Shown: piece after piece, positions 9,140 to 17,760 of the stretch | Layout of the letters: each line of letters opens with the position of its first letter | Position numbering within the stretch: the stretch's first letter is position 1 | Notes under the pieces: model-generated | Databases searched by the model: none | What the model was told of the DNA's origin: nothing | The model's input: only the letters and a program-made list of their open reading frames with translations | Made by a program: the position numbers and the translations under genes | Source of the DNA: Mycolicibacterium duvalii | Lineage (GTDB): Bacteria > Actinomycetota > Actinomycetes > Mycobacteriales > Mycobacteriaceae | Length of the DNA: 64,000 nt | Assembly (NCBI RefSeq): GCF_010726645.1 | Contig: NZ_AP022563.1 | Coordinates: forward strand, 2,046,001-2,110,000 | Direction of reading: 5' to 3'

Positions 9140-9709
9140 TCAGCCGGCGAGGCGGGTTTGTTGCAGACACGGCAACGCAGCAATGGCGCGCGGGATTTCG
9201 TCGATATCGTCGGCCGGGATGAAGAACGTCGACGCCGCGACCCGCAGGATCAACTCGGACAGCTCGGCGCTGCTCATCGCACCGGATTGCACGGTGGCCG
9301 TGAGCTCAAGCGCCGGCGTCAGCAATCGCTCGGCGACGGCGACGAATTCCGGGAACACCTGGCGAATGAAGCCGATGCCGAAGCCGGGCTCGACGGCGAT
9401 GACCTGGATCGCCTCGGGGTGTGTCTTGCTGAAGTACACCATCGCCTCGACGACGACCTGCACACGAACGTCGAGTTGGGGGCGACGTTCCACGGCCTGC
9501 ACCAGTTCGTCCAGCAGGCCCTTCTCCACGTGGACCGCAATCGCATCGAGCAGTTCTTCTTTGCTCTTGAAGTACCGGTACAACGTCCCCCGGGAGATAC
9601 CGGCCTGGTTACCGACGTCACTCATCGACAATTTGCGCACCCCTCGGCGCGCCAGCGTGAGCAGCGTGCCGTCCAGGATGCGCGACAGGGTGTCGCTGTT
9701 GGCCGCCAT
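9140..9709 (-). CDS. TetR-family regulator, likely controller of the left regulon
   Basis: A 189-residue TetR protein with HTH MSDVGNQAGISRGTLYRYFKSKEEL at about residues 28-55 and a ligand domain rich in small hydrophobics. The start was set at the ATG at 9709, because GGGAGG precedes it by five bases; the open frame reaches 9760. It is divergent from the P450 operon at 9900, whose promoter carries the best example of the 27-bp motif (9843-9869). It resembles the TetR at 34211 in length, HTH and C-terminal plan. These two are the obvious candidates for binding the shared operator. Effector unknown. Confidence 0.88.
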   Translation of the reverse strand: MAANSDTLSRILDGTLLTLARRGVRKLSMSDVGNQAGISRGTLYRYFKSKEELLDAIAVHVEKGLLDELVQAVERRPQLDVRVQVVVEAMVYFSKTHPEAIQVIAVEPGFGIGFIRQVFPEFVAVAERLLTPALELTATVQSGAMSSAELSELILRVAASTFFIPADDIDEIPRAIAALPCLQQTRLAG

Positions 9710-9842
9710 GGTGCCTCCCAGGTCATCGGTCAATTTGAACAATATATGCCCATTTGTCACATTGACCTAGAAATCAGCGTAGCTGAGACCCAGTCGCTTC
9801 CTGCCCTCCGGCTGTTGACTGGCGCCACGATAAGCATCACTA

Positions 9843-9869
9843 TAGACAAACTATGTCTAAAGTGTCTCA
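9843..9869 (+). promoter_or_regulatory. 27-bp operator-like motif, site 3
   Basis: TAGACA-AACTA-TGTCTA followed by AAGTGTCTCA: a perfect inverted repeat plus a third direct half-site. It lies 30 bp upstream of the P450 start at 9900 and 134 bp upstream of the divergent TetR gene. It matches the site at 24316-24342 at 23 of 27 positions. Confidence 0.65.
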
Positions 9870-9899
9870 TCGCCTGTCGTTCGGTCCGAAAGGGAGAGC

Positions 9900-11135
9900 A
9901 TGACCCAGCACGTCGACGAGGATGCTCGCGAGGTAAGCGCCGACAACCGGCCCCTTGTCGAGGAGTTGGTCAACCAGTTCGACCACCACGACCCACGACT
10001 CGGTGGATGCTTCGAGGCCGTATACGAACAGATGCGCGCCCAGTGCCCGGTGGCCCACAGCGACAAGCACGGTGGCTTCTGGACGTTGTCCAGTTACGAG
10101 ACAGTGCATTACGCCATGCAGCACTACGAGTTGTTCACCACCGCACCGTCGGTCAACATTCCGGCCGGCCTCGGCCAAAAACGCCCCCTGCTGCCGATGG
10201 AGGTCGATCCGCCCGTCCAATCGCGGTATCGGACGCTGCTGATGCCGGTGTTCTCCCCCCGGCGGATGAAGGCCATCGAGGGGCGCATCCGCGACGTTGC
10301 CGACTCATTGATCGACGGGTTCATCGCGGACGGCGAGTGTGACTTCGTCACCGACTTTGCCGAACAACTGCCGACGGTCATCTTCACCGAGATGATGGGC
10401 TTGCCGCTGGATCAGGCCCCCCGGTTCCACAACTGGAAGAACATCCTGCTGCACGGTCACCACGACGACCCGGACGGGGTCATCCGGGCACAGGCCGGGC
10501 AGGAACTCAACGAGTACCTGGTCCAACTGCTCGAGGCCCGCAAGCAGCAACCCGGCGAGGACATCATCAGCACCCTGCACGGTGCGGAGGTCGACGGTGA
10601 CAAGCTCACCGACGACGAGGTCCTGGACATGACCTACCTGTTGTTCCTGGCGGGCCTGGACACCGTCGCCAGCTCGCTGGGCCTGCACTTCCTGAACTTC
10701 GCGCAGCGGCCCGACCTGCGGAGCCAACTGACCGACCCGGAGATCATCCCACTGGCCGTGGAGGAGATGCTGCGCGTCGAATCGCTCATCCTCGCCGGCC
10801 GCACCGCCACCGAGGACGTGGAGATCGGCGGCCAGCTGATCCGCAAGGGCGATCGTGTTCTGCTCAACACCGTTGTGGCAGGGCGTGATCCGGATGTGTT
10901 CGACGATCCCGACGAGATCCGCTTCGACCGCGGACGTAGCCGGCACATCGCGTTCGGCGTCGGACCGCACCGGTGCGCCGGTTCGCACCTGGCCCGCATC
11001 GAACTCGCCATCGCCTACGAGCATTGGCACCGGCGCATCCCGGAGTACCGCGTCAAGGACGGCGTCACCGTCGCCCGGCACGCCAGTTCGGTGGCGGGCA
11101 TCTCGACCCTGCCGCTGGTTTGGGACCGCCCGTGA
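9900..11135 (+). CDS. Cytochrome P450
   Basis: A 411-residue soluble P450. The I-helix AGLDTVASSLG, K-helix EEMLRVES and heme loop FGVGPHRCAGSHLAR are intact, and the C-terminus SVAGISTLPLVWD is normal. It is the first gene of a tight operon: its stop overlaps the start of the FAH gene (GTGA), which overlaps the following SDR gene. It probably hydroxylates the growth substrate or an early acid. Control is suggested by the operator at 9843-9869 and the divergent TetR gene. Confidence 0.93.
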   Translation: MTQHVDEDAREVSADNRPLVEELVNQFDHHDPRLGGCFEAVYEQMRAQCPVAHSDKHGGFWTLSSYETVHYAMQHYELFTTAPSVNIPAGLGQKRPLLPMEVDPPVQSRYRTLLMPVFSPRRMKAIEGRIRDVADSLIDGFIADGECDFVTDFAEQLPTVIFTEMMGLPLDQAPRFHNWKNILLHGHHDDPDGVIRAQAGQELNEYLVQLLEARKQQPGEDIISTLHGAEVDGDKLTDDEVLDMTYLLFLAGLDTVASSLGLHFLNFAQRPDLRSQLTDPEIIPLAVEEMLRVESLILAGRTATEDVEIGGQLIRKGDRVLLNTVVAGRDPDVFDDPDEIRFDRGRSRHIAFGVGPHRCAGSHLARIELAIAYEHWHRRIPEYRVKDGVTVARHASSVAGISTLPLVWDRP

Positions 11136-12154
11136 AACTGGCCACCTTCAGTGTCGCGGGACCGCTTGGTCCGACCAACCGCCTCGGATTGCTGGCCGAC
11201 AGTCTCGAAGGCCCCGACACACTCATCGACCTCAATGCCGCGTATGCACAGTTGATCGCCGACCGGATGTCGCCCGAACGTGTCGGGCCAATGGCCGCCG
11301 CAGTGGTTCCGCCGGATATGGTGGCATTCCTCGGTAACGGCCAGGTACGTGCCCACGTGCTCGACGAGATCTGCAGCGCCCAAGAAGATCTGGCGCAGCT
11401 GGACCGCAACGTCATGGGCCAGCGGCTGATTTACCGGGTCGATGAGATCCAGCTGCTGGCGCCGTTGGCATGCCCGTCGTCGCTCCGGGACTGCTCGGCC
11501 TTCGAGAAACACATCGCAAACTGCTCCGGACCCCGCGGAGTGCCCCAACAGTGGTATCGGCATCCGACTTATTACAAGGGCAACCCGCACAGCGTGGTCG
11601 GGACCGGTGTTCCGGTCCGGCGACCGGCAGGCGAGACCCGGATGGACTACGAGCTGGAGTTCGCGGTGGTGATCGGTGTGCCCGGTCGTGATATCCCGGT
11701 GGCCGACGCGGACCGGCACATCGCCGGGTACACGGTGTTCAACGACGTGTCGTGCCGCGACCTGCAACTCGCCGAGATGAAGACCTTCCTCGGTCCGGCG
11801 AAGGGTAAGGACTGCGACGGCAGCAACGTGCTGGGGCCCTACCTCGTCACGCCGGAGGACTTCGACCCCACCTCGGCCAACGCGATGATCGCCCGCGTCG
11901 ACGGCGTGGAGTGGAGCCGCGGTACCACCGACACGTCGCACTATTCGGTCGCCGAGATCATCAGCCACATCAGCCGTGACGAGCTGCTGCGGGCCGGCGA
12001 TGTGATCGGCGTGGGTACTGTCGGCGGCGGCTGCGGCCTGGAGTTGGGTAGGTTCCCCGAGATGGGCCAGACGGTCGAACTCGAGGTCGAAGGACTCGGG
12101 ACGCTGCGTAACCGCTTCGTGGACAACGAGGCGCCGATCGGAGAGGAAACGTAG
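11132..12154 (+). CDS. Fumarylacetoacetate hydrolase (FAH) family protein
   Basis: A 340-residue protein starting at the GTG that overlaps the P450 stop. The C-terminal FAH fold carries the metal-site pattern MDYELEFAVVIG, the conserved FNDVSCRDLQ, KDCDGSNVLGPYLVTPED and a GVGTVGGGCGLELGR near the end. Family members hydrolyse C-C bonds of 3-oxo acids or hydrate, decarboxylate or isomerise oxo-dienoates. The N-terminal ~100 residues form an extra domain, as in longer FAH proteins. This is one of three FAH-family genes in the window (also 22213 and 33273), which fits a pathway with repeated 1,3-dicarbonyl or oxo-acid steps. Confidence 0.85.
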   Translation: MKLATFSVAGPLGPTNRLGLLADSLEGPDTLIDLNAAYAQLIADRMSPERVGPMAAAVVPPDMVAFLGNGQVRAHVLDEICSAQEDLAQLDRNVMGQRLIYRVDEIQLLAPLACPSSLRDCSAFEKHIANCSGPRGVPQQWYRHPTYYKGNPHSVVGTGVPVRRPAGETRMDYELEFAVVIGVPGRDIPVADADRHIAGYTVFNDVSCRDLQLAEMKTFLGPAKGKDCDGSNVLGPYLVTPEDFDPTSANAMIARVDGVEWSRGTTDTSHYSVAEIISHISRDELLRAGDVIGVGTVGGGCGLELGRFPEMGQTVELEVEGLGTLRNRFVDNEAPIGEET

Positions 12155-12939
12155 TGGGCCGACTCGATGACAAAGTCGCAGTGGTCACCGGCTCCGGGCA
12201 AGGCATCGGCCGGGGCATCGCCCGGCGCTTCGCCGCCGAGGGCGCCGCCGTCGTCATCGCCGAGCTCGACGACGCGGCCGGCAAGCAGGTCGCCGAGGAT
12301 ATCGAAGGGACCGGCGGTCGGGCACTCTTCGTCCGGACCGATGTCGGCGACAAAGCACAGATCGAATCGGCGATTGCCGCGGCGGTCGATACCTTCGGGC
12401 ATCTCGACGTGCTGGTGAACAATGCAATCGCCTTGTCACCCAACGTTCCGCTGGAGGACAAGAGCGACGACGACCTGGACGGGCTGCTGCGCACCGGGCT
12501 GTGGGCGACATGGTGGTCGATGCGCGCCGCCCTCCCCCACTTCCGGGCTCAGGGCGGTGGGCGGGTGATCAACTTCTACTCGATCGACGCCGAGGCGGCG
12601 GCCTGGCTGCACGTCGACTACAACACGACCAAGGATGCCATCCGCGGACTCACCCGGTCTGCAGCCGCCGAGTGGGGGCGCTACAACGTGTTGGTCAACG
12701 CCATCGCCCCGGCAGCCAAGGGCACGGTCTTCGAGCAACTGTCGCAGGCGATTCCAGGTTTCGCGGACGCGTCCGCGGCGGCCAATCCGCTGGGCCGGGT
12801 GGGTGACCCCGACACCGACATCGCACCGGTCGCGGTGTTCCTGGCCAGCGACGACAGCCGTTACGTCACCGGCGAAACCATCCATGTCGACGGCGGACAG
12901 CATCTGCCGCGGTACAACAGCAAGCCACCTGGCCTTTAA
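12154..12939 (+). CDS. Short-chain dehydrogenase/reductase
   Basis: A 261-residue classical SDR with TGSGQGIGRGIA, the acidic residue after beta-2 (IAELDDA) that favours NAD(H), VNNAI and YNTTK, ending in HVDGGQHL. The catalytic serine region reads NFYSIDAEA. It starts at a GTG overlapping the FAH stop, so it is translationally coupled to the P450-FAH unit. It likely oxidises the hydroxyl group introduced by the P450 to a ketone; the substrate is not known. The gene ends just before a strong convergent hairpin. Confidence 0.88.
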   Translation: MGRLDDKVAVVTGSGQGIGRGIARRFAAEGAAVVIAELDDAAGKQVAEDIEGTGGRALFVRTDVGDKAQIESAIAAAVDTFGHLDVLVNNAIALSPNVPLEDKSDDDLDGLLRTGLWATWWSMRAALPHFRAQGGGRVINFYSIDAEAAAWLHVDYNTTKDAIRGLTRSAAAEWGRYNVLVNAIAPAAKGTVFEQLSQAIPGFADASAAANPLGRVGDPDTDIAPVAVFLASDDSRYVTGETIHVDGGQHLPRYNSKPPGL

Positions 12940-12940
12940 G

Positions 12941-12975
12941 GACGGCGGTCGCCCATCTTCGCGGTGCCCGCCGTC
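12941..12975. terminator. Bidirectional hairpin between convergent genes
   Basis: GACGGCGG at 12941-12948 pairs perfectly with CCGCCGTC at 12968-12975 around a 19-base loop. It lies in the 43-bp gap between the convergent SDR and alpha/beta hydrolase genes. There is no T-run, as is usual in mycobacteria. Confidence 0.55.
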
Positions 12976-12982
12976 GGTCTTG

Positions 12983-13828
12983 TCAGATGCTGTCTGGCCG
13001 CTGATGTTCCAGGATCGCCGCGGCCAGCCGCTTCGGGGCATCGAGCATCACAAAGGTTGAGCTGCCGTCGATCTCGATGAGCTCGGAGTGAGGGAACGCG
13101 TCGCGAAGCCGGCGTGCATGATCGAGGGGAAACAGCTTGTCGTCGGTTCCCCAGACCAGGGTCACCGGCTTGTCGAAAGCCTCGATCGCCCCGCTCGCGC
13201 GCAGGGTCAGGGCCGGATCCAGTGAGGCCGTCACCGCCACCGCGTCGCGGCGCGCCGCCCCGCTGGTGGCGAAGGCGCCGAAGATCTCCCGCTGACGATC
13301 CGCAGTCGGAGGATGCTTGCACACCGCCTTGAGGAAGAAGCTCTGTCCGGGGCCGGTGGCCAACAGCCGCAGAACGCCGCCGCCCACCGTCGAGCTGGCG
13401 CGGCACAACTTGACGATCTGGGCGAACGAGCCGGGCGGAAAATGCTCGTAGCTATCACAATTGGTGAAGACCAGCCTGCCGATGCGTGAGGTGTCCAGTG
13501 CGGTATCACCCAGGGCAGCAAGCACCAGACCACCGCCAGTGTCATTGGCCACTACCGTGACATCGGCCAGGTCGAGCGCCTCCATGAAGTGCACGATGCG
13601 GCGGGCGGCTGCCTCCGCACCCAGGTCGGCGCCGCCGGTTTCGGTGCTGTGCGCGCCCAGCGGCCACGTCGGCACCACGCACCGGAAGCCGTCGCCCAGC
13701 TCGCGGACCGTGTCGTTCCACAGCGCGCCGGTCACGTACACGCCGTGCACGAACAGAACGACAGGCCCGGAGCCTGTGTCCACATAGGCGATGTCGAGCC
13801 CGTCCACCCGAATCTGGCGATCCGTCAA
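12983..13828 (-). CDS. Alpha/beta hydrolase with Asp nucleophile elbow and no obvious catalytic histidine
   Basis: A 281-residue alpha/beta hydrolase: LFVHGVYVTG oxyanion region, nucleophile elbow ANDTGGG with aspartate in the nucleophile position (as in haloalkane dehalogenases and epoxide hydrolases), and acid loop VWGTDDKLFPLDHA. Where the family normally has GHF-x2-x-DxP the sequence reads GSSTFVMLDAPKRLA, so the catalytic histidine appears replaced by Ser/Thr. It may belong to a subfamily with altered chemistry or use another histidine. It is a single minus-strand gene whose upstream region contains a perfect operator-like palindrome. Confidence 0.82.
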   Translation of the reverse strand: MTDRQIRVDGLDIAYVDTGSGPVVLFVHGVYVTGALWNDTVRELGDGFRCVVPTWPLGAHSTETGGADLGAEAAARRIVHFMEALDLADVTVVANDTGGGLVLAALGDTALDTSRIGRLVFTNCDSYEHFPPGSFAQIVKLCRASSTVGGGVLRLLATGPGQSFFLKAVCKHPPTADRQREIFGAFATSGAARRDAVAVTASLDPALTLRASGAIEAFDKPVTLVWGTDDKLFPLDHARRLRDAFPHSELIEIDGSSTFVMLDAPKRLAAAILEHQRPDSI

Positions 13829-13921
13829 GGCGCTTCTCCTTCATGAAGATCCGATGTTCGAAGGCTCGCTCGTGTTGTCCGGATCTGAACGTCACGACCG
13901 CATACACACAGAATGCAGTTC

Positions 13922-13938
13922 ACATACAGTCAGTATGT
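13922..13938. promoter_or_regulatory. Perfect palindrome upstream of the alpha/beta hydrolase gene
   Basis: ACATAC-AGTCA-GTATGT is a perfect 6+5+6 inverted repeat, 94 bp upstream of the hydrolase start and between it and the TetR gene ending at 14012. The arrangement is typical of a TetR-family operator. Confidence 0.55.
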
Positions 13939-14011
13939 CGATACCCGCCAGGTGTTGTCAACCAGGTACCGGCTCAGCAATGCCGGCACGGAGCCGTGGA
14001 AGGGCCGTCAG

Positions 14012-14632
14012 TCACCGGGAGCCGAGACCGGCGAGCAGTTGACTGATCGCCGCCACCCCATGCTCCCGGGCCAGTGCGGGCTCCGGCGAGTTCGCGATGA
14101 CGAGGGCGGCTTCGTCCACCGCGGCAAGCAGCACATGGGCGAGGACGATGAGCGGTTGAGCCGGTAGTGCGCCCTCGAGCACAGCCCGTTCCAGCAGCCC
14201 GTGGATCGCTCCGACGCCATAGCGTCCCCCCAACTGCCGCCAGGTCTGCCAGCCCAGCACCGCAGGCCCGTCGATCAGGAGAATCCGCTGGACTTCCGGG
14301 GTAAGTGAGGCGTCGAGGAAACTCAGCAGACCAGCGCGCAGCCGGTCCAGCGCATCGCCAGCCTGCTCTGCGCCACCAGCGGCGGCTAGTAGATCGACCT
14401 CAACCTGTTCGAACACCGCCTGAAAGAGTGCCCGCTTGTCTTCGAAGTGGTGATAGAGCGCGCCGCGGGTACCGACGCCGGATGCGGCGACGATTTCTTC
14501 CGTGCCTGTGCCGAAGTAACCCTTCTCGACGAACAACCGCCGCGCCGCCGCGATCAGGGCCGCCCGGGTGGCTTCGGCCTGCACCGCGCGAGCCGTCTTG
14601 GCCCGTGACGCCGACTGTTGATCCCTAGGCAT
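14012..14632 (-). CDS. TetR/AcrR-family regulator
   Basis: A 206-residue regulator. The HTH region TGTEEIVAASGVGTRGALYHHFEDKRALF is at about residues 42-70, followed by a long helical effector domain. The ATG at 14632 was preferred; an in-frame ATG at 14674 would add 14 residues that do not look conserved. It lies directly upstream of, and in line with, the alpha/beta hydrolase gene, so it is the most likely reader of the palindrome at 13922-13938. Confidence 0.85.
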   Translation of the reverse strand: MPRDQQSASRAKTARAVQAEATRAALIAAARRLFVEKGYFGTGTEEIVAASGVGTRGALYHHFEDKRALFQAVFEQVEVDLLAAAGGAEQAGDALDRLRAGLLSFLDASLTPEVQRILLIDGPAVLGWQTWRQLGGRYGVGAIHGLLERAVLEGALPAQPLIVLAHVLLAAVDEAALVIANSPEPALAREHGVAAISQLLAGLGSR

Positions 14633-14719
14633 CGGCTCAGTATATTGCCATGCAACCTGTAGGTGAGTACACATCCAATCGGTATGCAGTTTTGGGAGCG
14701 CGGGGCACCTCGACGCGCG

Positions 14720-14944
14720 TCAGCCGGCGTGACCAGCTTTGGTCTCGCCTTCGCGCGTAAGGCCAACAGCAGCCTGCAACTTGACCGCATAGGTATCGAG
14801 GCGGGGCAACTGTGCGGCGGCGGCAGCGAGCGGGAGACTGCGGCGGTGGACCGCATTCAGCCGCCCGAGCACCACCCGGTCGTAATCAGCATCGTCGTGG
14901 CCCTTCGGCCCGCCGCCTTTGACTGCCAGTCGTGGGATCGACAT
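14720..14944 (-). CDS. Possible small hypothetical protein
   Basis: A 74-residue frame beginning MSIPRLAVKGGGPKG, with high third-position GC and a plausible composition (helical LPLAAAAAQLPRLDTYAVKLQAAV). I do not recognise it, and its ribosome-binding site is weak. It lies in the 379-bp gap between the TetR and kinase-like genes, where I see nothing else. It could be a remnant of a larger gene. Confidence 0.3.
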   Translation of the reverse strand: MSIPRLAVKGGGPKGHDDADYDRVVLGRLNAVHRRSLPLAAAAAQLPRLDTYAVKLQAAVGLTREGETKAGHAG

Positions 14945-15011
14945 GTTGGAAACCCTGGTCTGCAGCTCATCGCTACGGCAACCGACCTGACCAGGTCCTT
15001 GACGACCTGAG

Positions 15012-16160
15012 TCAGCACAAACCGTTGAGCAGCGCCGCCGTGTCGAGATCCTCGACGGCCACACAGGCGCGGCGCCACGAGGCCTCGGCGTTCTCCTCGG
15101 CCTGCAGACCAGGCCAGTTGATGGTCATCGCGGTGGCGTCCCAAGCTTCCGCGGAAAACAGCCGGTAACGCTGAAAAGCGTTGTCGTAGCTCGGCACATC
15201 GGGGACTCCACCGGCGCGCAAGCCTTCGAGATAGCGTTCGAGCAGCTCGGATTCGTAGGCCCGACGCATGTCGGGCTCCAGGCCGGTGGTCATCCAGTAC
15301 GACACTTCGCGCAGCCCCGGACCTTGCCAGACGACCTGCCAGTCGAGCAGACCGGACCGGCCATCGCCGGTCGTGAACGTGTTACCCAGGTGCGAATCGC
15401 CGTGCAACAGGGTCAGCGGACCCGCCTCGAACTCGCGGTAGTACGAGTCGGCGTGCGCGTCCAACGCCGCCGAGACCGCCCGCACCGCCGGAGTCACCTC
15501 GGGGCGGCCCAGCTTGAGGGCCCCGGCACGTCCGCGAGAGTAGAACTGCTTGAGCACGGCATAGCCCGGACGCCGGCTCCAGGTCCGCGCCCACCCCAGG
15601 TCGACGGTGAACCGTGGGCTGTTCCAGAACTGCGAATGCAGATCGGCGAACGCGTCGATCAGGCCGCGGGCGTGGTCGATTTCGCAGCGGTCGGCCAGCG
15701 CGTAGGGATGGCCGCCGTCGGCGACGATGTCTTCCAGCACGATGAGGAAGCGGGCGCCGATACCCGCAAAGGCGAACCACGCTTTGGGCACCACGTCCTT
15801 GAGGGATGCGGCCGCGTGGTTGTAGAAGTGGACCTCGTTGACGGCCATGTCGAGAGCACCCACCATCACCCGGTTCTTCGCCGTCAGAGGCGAGCTCTTG
15901 ATGAACAGGTTGGCCGGCAGTCCGGCTTCTTTGGCGGCGTCATTCCACTCGACCACGATCCGCCGGCGATCCGTCGTCCCGCTGGAGCCGTCCAGCGGCG
16001 CGACCAAGAGGGCGGCCCCACTCCCCACCCCCTTCGCCAAGCGCTCGGTGAGCCAGGTGGTGGTGACGTCGGATGACTTCCAGGGCCCGCGCGTCGGAAC
16101 TCGCGGCAGCACTGAAGCGGCGACCTGGGCCAGGGCACGAAGAGTCGCTGCGGATTGCAT
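15012..16160 (-). CDS. Phosphotransferase-family (APH/EcKinase-like) protein
   Basis: A 382-residue protein kinase-fold phosphotransferase. It has the catalytic loop LLHGDSHLGNTF (HGD and N) and the metal-binding LLDWQVVWQGPG. The start was set at the ATG at 16160; the upstream frame has no conserved sequence. Similar actinobacterial proteins occur in lipid, steroid and aromatic catabolic loci, where they may phosphorylate a small hydroxylated metabolite or act on CoA-linked chemistry. An antibiotic-resistance role is not suggested by the context. It is divergent from the TetR gene at 16281, with an operator palindrome between. Confidence 0.82.
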   Translation of the reverse strand: MQSAATLRALAQVAASVLPRVPTRGPWKSSDVTTTWLTERLAKGVGSGAALLVAPLDGSSGTTDRRRIVVEWNDAAKEAGLPANLFIKSSPLTAKNRVMVGALDMAVNEVHFYNHAAASLKDVVPKAWFAFAGIGARFLIVLEDIVADGGHPYALADRCEIDHARGLIDAFADLHSQFWNSPRFTVDLGWARTWSRRPGYAVLKQFYSRGRAGALKLGRPEVTPAVRAVSAALDAHADSYYREFEAGPLTLLHGDSHLGNTFTTGDGRSGLLDWQVVWQGPGLREVSYWMTTGLEPDMRRAYESELLERYLEGLRAGGVPDVPSYDNAFQRYRLFSAEAWDATAMTINWPGLQAEENAEASWRRACVAVEDLDTAALLNGLC

Positions 16161-16205
16161 CGGTTTCCTCGATTCGGTCGTGTGACGCAGACCATACTCT
16201 ATAAC

Positions 16206-16220
16206 GGACCATAGTGGTCC
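16206..16220. promoter_or_regulatory. Operator-like palindrome between kinase-like and TetR genes
   Basis: GGACCA-TAG-TGGTCC is a perfect inverted repeat centred in the 120-bp divergent promoter region. It is adjacent to the TetR gene at 16281 and 46 bp upstream of the kinase-like start, so it is a natural site for autoregulation and control of the kinase. Confidence 0.55.
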
Positions 16221-16280
16221 GCAAGTATTCGATGATCCGGCGTCCTGGTTAGAGTTGACCCGGCCGAGAGAGGACTGTCG

Positions 16281-16901
16281 ATGCATGGCACAGAGACGCG
16301 CGGGCGACCGCGCAACCCGCTGGCGACCGACCGCATCATGGCCGCCGCTCTCGACGAGTACGCCCGGCACGGATGGTCGGGATTCTCGATGCGCGGCGTC
16401 GCCCAGGCCGCAGGCGTCGGGAAATCCTCGCTGTATCTGCGGTGGTCATCCAAGGAACAGTTGTTGGTCGACAGCGTCGTGGCCGGGGCCGCACACCTGG
16501 CCGACCAGCCCGATAGCGGGAGCCTCTACGACGACGTCATCGCCTGGGCCACCGACCTTTTCGAGTACTTCCTCGATCCCGCCGGTTGGACGGCGATGCG
16601 GATCACGGTGGACGCGGTCGCCGGAACCGCCATCCTGGATGACATCCGGCAGCGAGTGACACAGCCACTCATCGAGACATCGACCACCATCTTCCGGCGC
16701 GCTCTACGACGCGGCGAGATCGACACAGAGGTGTCGGCACTCGATGTCGCGGAGTGCCTGTTCGGCGCGGTGCTCATGCACGTGATGAACCTGACGCCGA
16801 ACGCCCGGAGAACAGCCAAAGCAGATGCCTATCTACATGTTCGGCCGTTCGTGGATATTATCCTCGCTGGGCTAGGTGCCAGGCCTCCGGGTCCGGCCTG
16901 A
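16281..16901 (+). CDS. TetR-family regulator
   Basis: A 206-residue regulator with a basic N-terminus (GTETRGRPRNP) and HTH SMRGVAQAAGVGKSSLYLRWSSKEQL at about residues 38-65, of the type with an Arg-rich arm. ATG start. It is divergent from the kinase-like gene and most likely binds the palindrome at 16206-16220. The effector is unknown. Confidence 0.88.
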   Translation: MHGTETRGRPRNPLATDRIMAAALDEYARHGWSGFSMRGVAQAAGVGKSSLYLRWSSKEQLLVDSVVAGAAHLADQPDSGSLYDDVIAWATDLFEYFLDPAGWTAMRITVDAVAGTAILDDIRQRVTQPLIETSTTIFRRALRRGEIDTEVSALDVAECLFGAVLMHVMNLTPNARRTAKADAYLHVRPFVDIILAGLGARPPGPA

Positions 16902-16928
16902 ATTCATGGCCTCGAAACCGCGCGCCGC

Positions 16929-17570
16929 TCAGTTACTTATCGCAGGCGCCGCATCGATGTACTTGTCGCTGTCCACCTGAGCTGCTGTGAACGCGGCGAT
17001 GTCGGCCCGGGTCACCGTGAAGCCGATCTTATCGGTCCCGAAAAATCCCTCGTGCGCAACGCCTTTCGGTGCGCCGTCCGTCGGTGCGATGAAACGCACA
17101 ATGGTCCAGTCCAGCCCCGAGTCCATGATGGCTGCGGACATGCCGAGCAACTCGCGGTAGGCGCGGGGAAACATGGTCCGGCCCATGAATCCGACCAGGC
17201 GTGCCTGCAAGGTCTTGGCGTCACGCCGGTCCAGGACGCTCGGGGTGCCATTGCCGACATATCGCCGCGCACCGTGGCGCTTCATGGCGTCCAGGATCAA
17301 CTTGGTGCCGTCCACCAGGGGAAGGCCGGTGGCCTTGCGGTCCATGCTGGGCCCGAGGGCACTGATCACCGCGTCAGAGTCGGCGACGGCCACGTCGATC
17401 TGCGCGGCATCGGTGATCTCACCCACGACGGTCTCGACCCGATCTTTCCACGAGGCCGGGATCTTGGACGCGTTGCGCGCGTATGCCTTCACGCTGTGAC
17501 CCGCGTCGAGCAGGTTTCCCACCACCAGTTGTCCTATCGCTCCGGTGGCGCCGAAAACCGTTACCTTCAT
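16929..17570 (-). CDS. NAD(P)-binding atypical SDR (NmrA-like)
   Basis: A 213-residue Rossmann protein with VFGATGAIGQLVV at the N-terminus, DAVISALGPS, and RYVGNGTPSV where a catalytic Tyr-Lys pair would be expected in classical SDRs. The C-terminus AAPAISN is shared with the paralogue at 38218 (212 residues). Members are flavin or quinone reductases, or redox sensors. It is divergent from the TetR gene at 17761. Confidence 0.8.
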   Translation of the reverse strand: MKVTVFGATGAIGQLVVGNLLDAGHSVKAYARNASKIPASWKDRVETVVGEITDAAQIDVAVADSDAVISALGPSMDRKATGLPLVDGTKLILDAMKRHGARRYVGNGTPSVLDRRDAKTLQARLVGFMGRTMFPRAYRELLGMSAAIMDSGLDWTIVRFIAPTDGAPKGVAHEGFFGTDKIGFTVTRADIAAFTAAQVDSDKYIDAAPAISN

Positions 17571-17760
17571 CGTGTTGACTCCTCATCATTTGTCCGGCAG
17601 CCGCGGCGGGGCTCGGTCAGAAACTGTAGGGACCGCGGGGCAACGCTGGAATCAAAACGCGGCTCACCCGTCACGCACAAGTGGAGGCTGAGGTCCACTT
17701 GACGACTTGCAGGCTAACACGAACCGGAGTGGGTTCTCCGGTACCACGTAAGATGTCGGA

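Noticed and set aside
9843..9869. KstR or KstR2 steroid-regulator box
   Set aside because: The half-sites (TAGACA/TGTCTA, TGAACA/TGTTCA) and spacing do not fit the KstR (TnnAACnnGTTnnA) or KstR2 patterns as I know them.
15012..16160. Aminoglycoside resistance gene
   Set aside because: Only the general phosphotransferase motifs match. Length and context fit metabolic APH-like proteins in catabolic loci.
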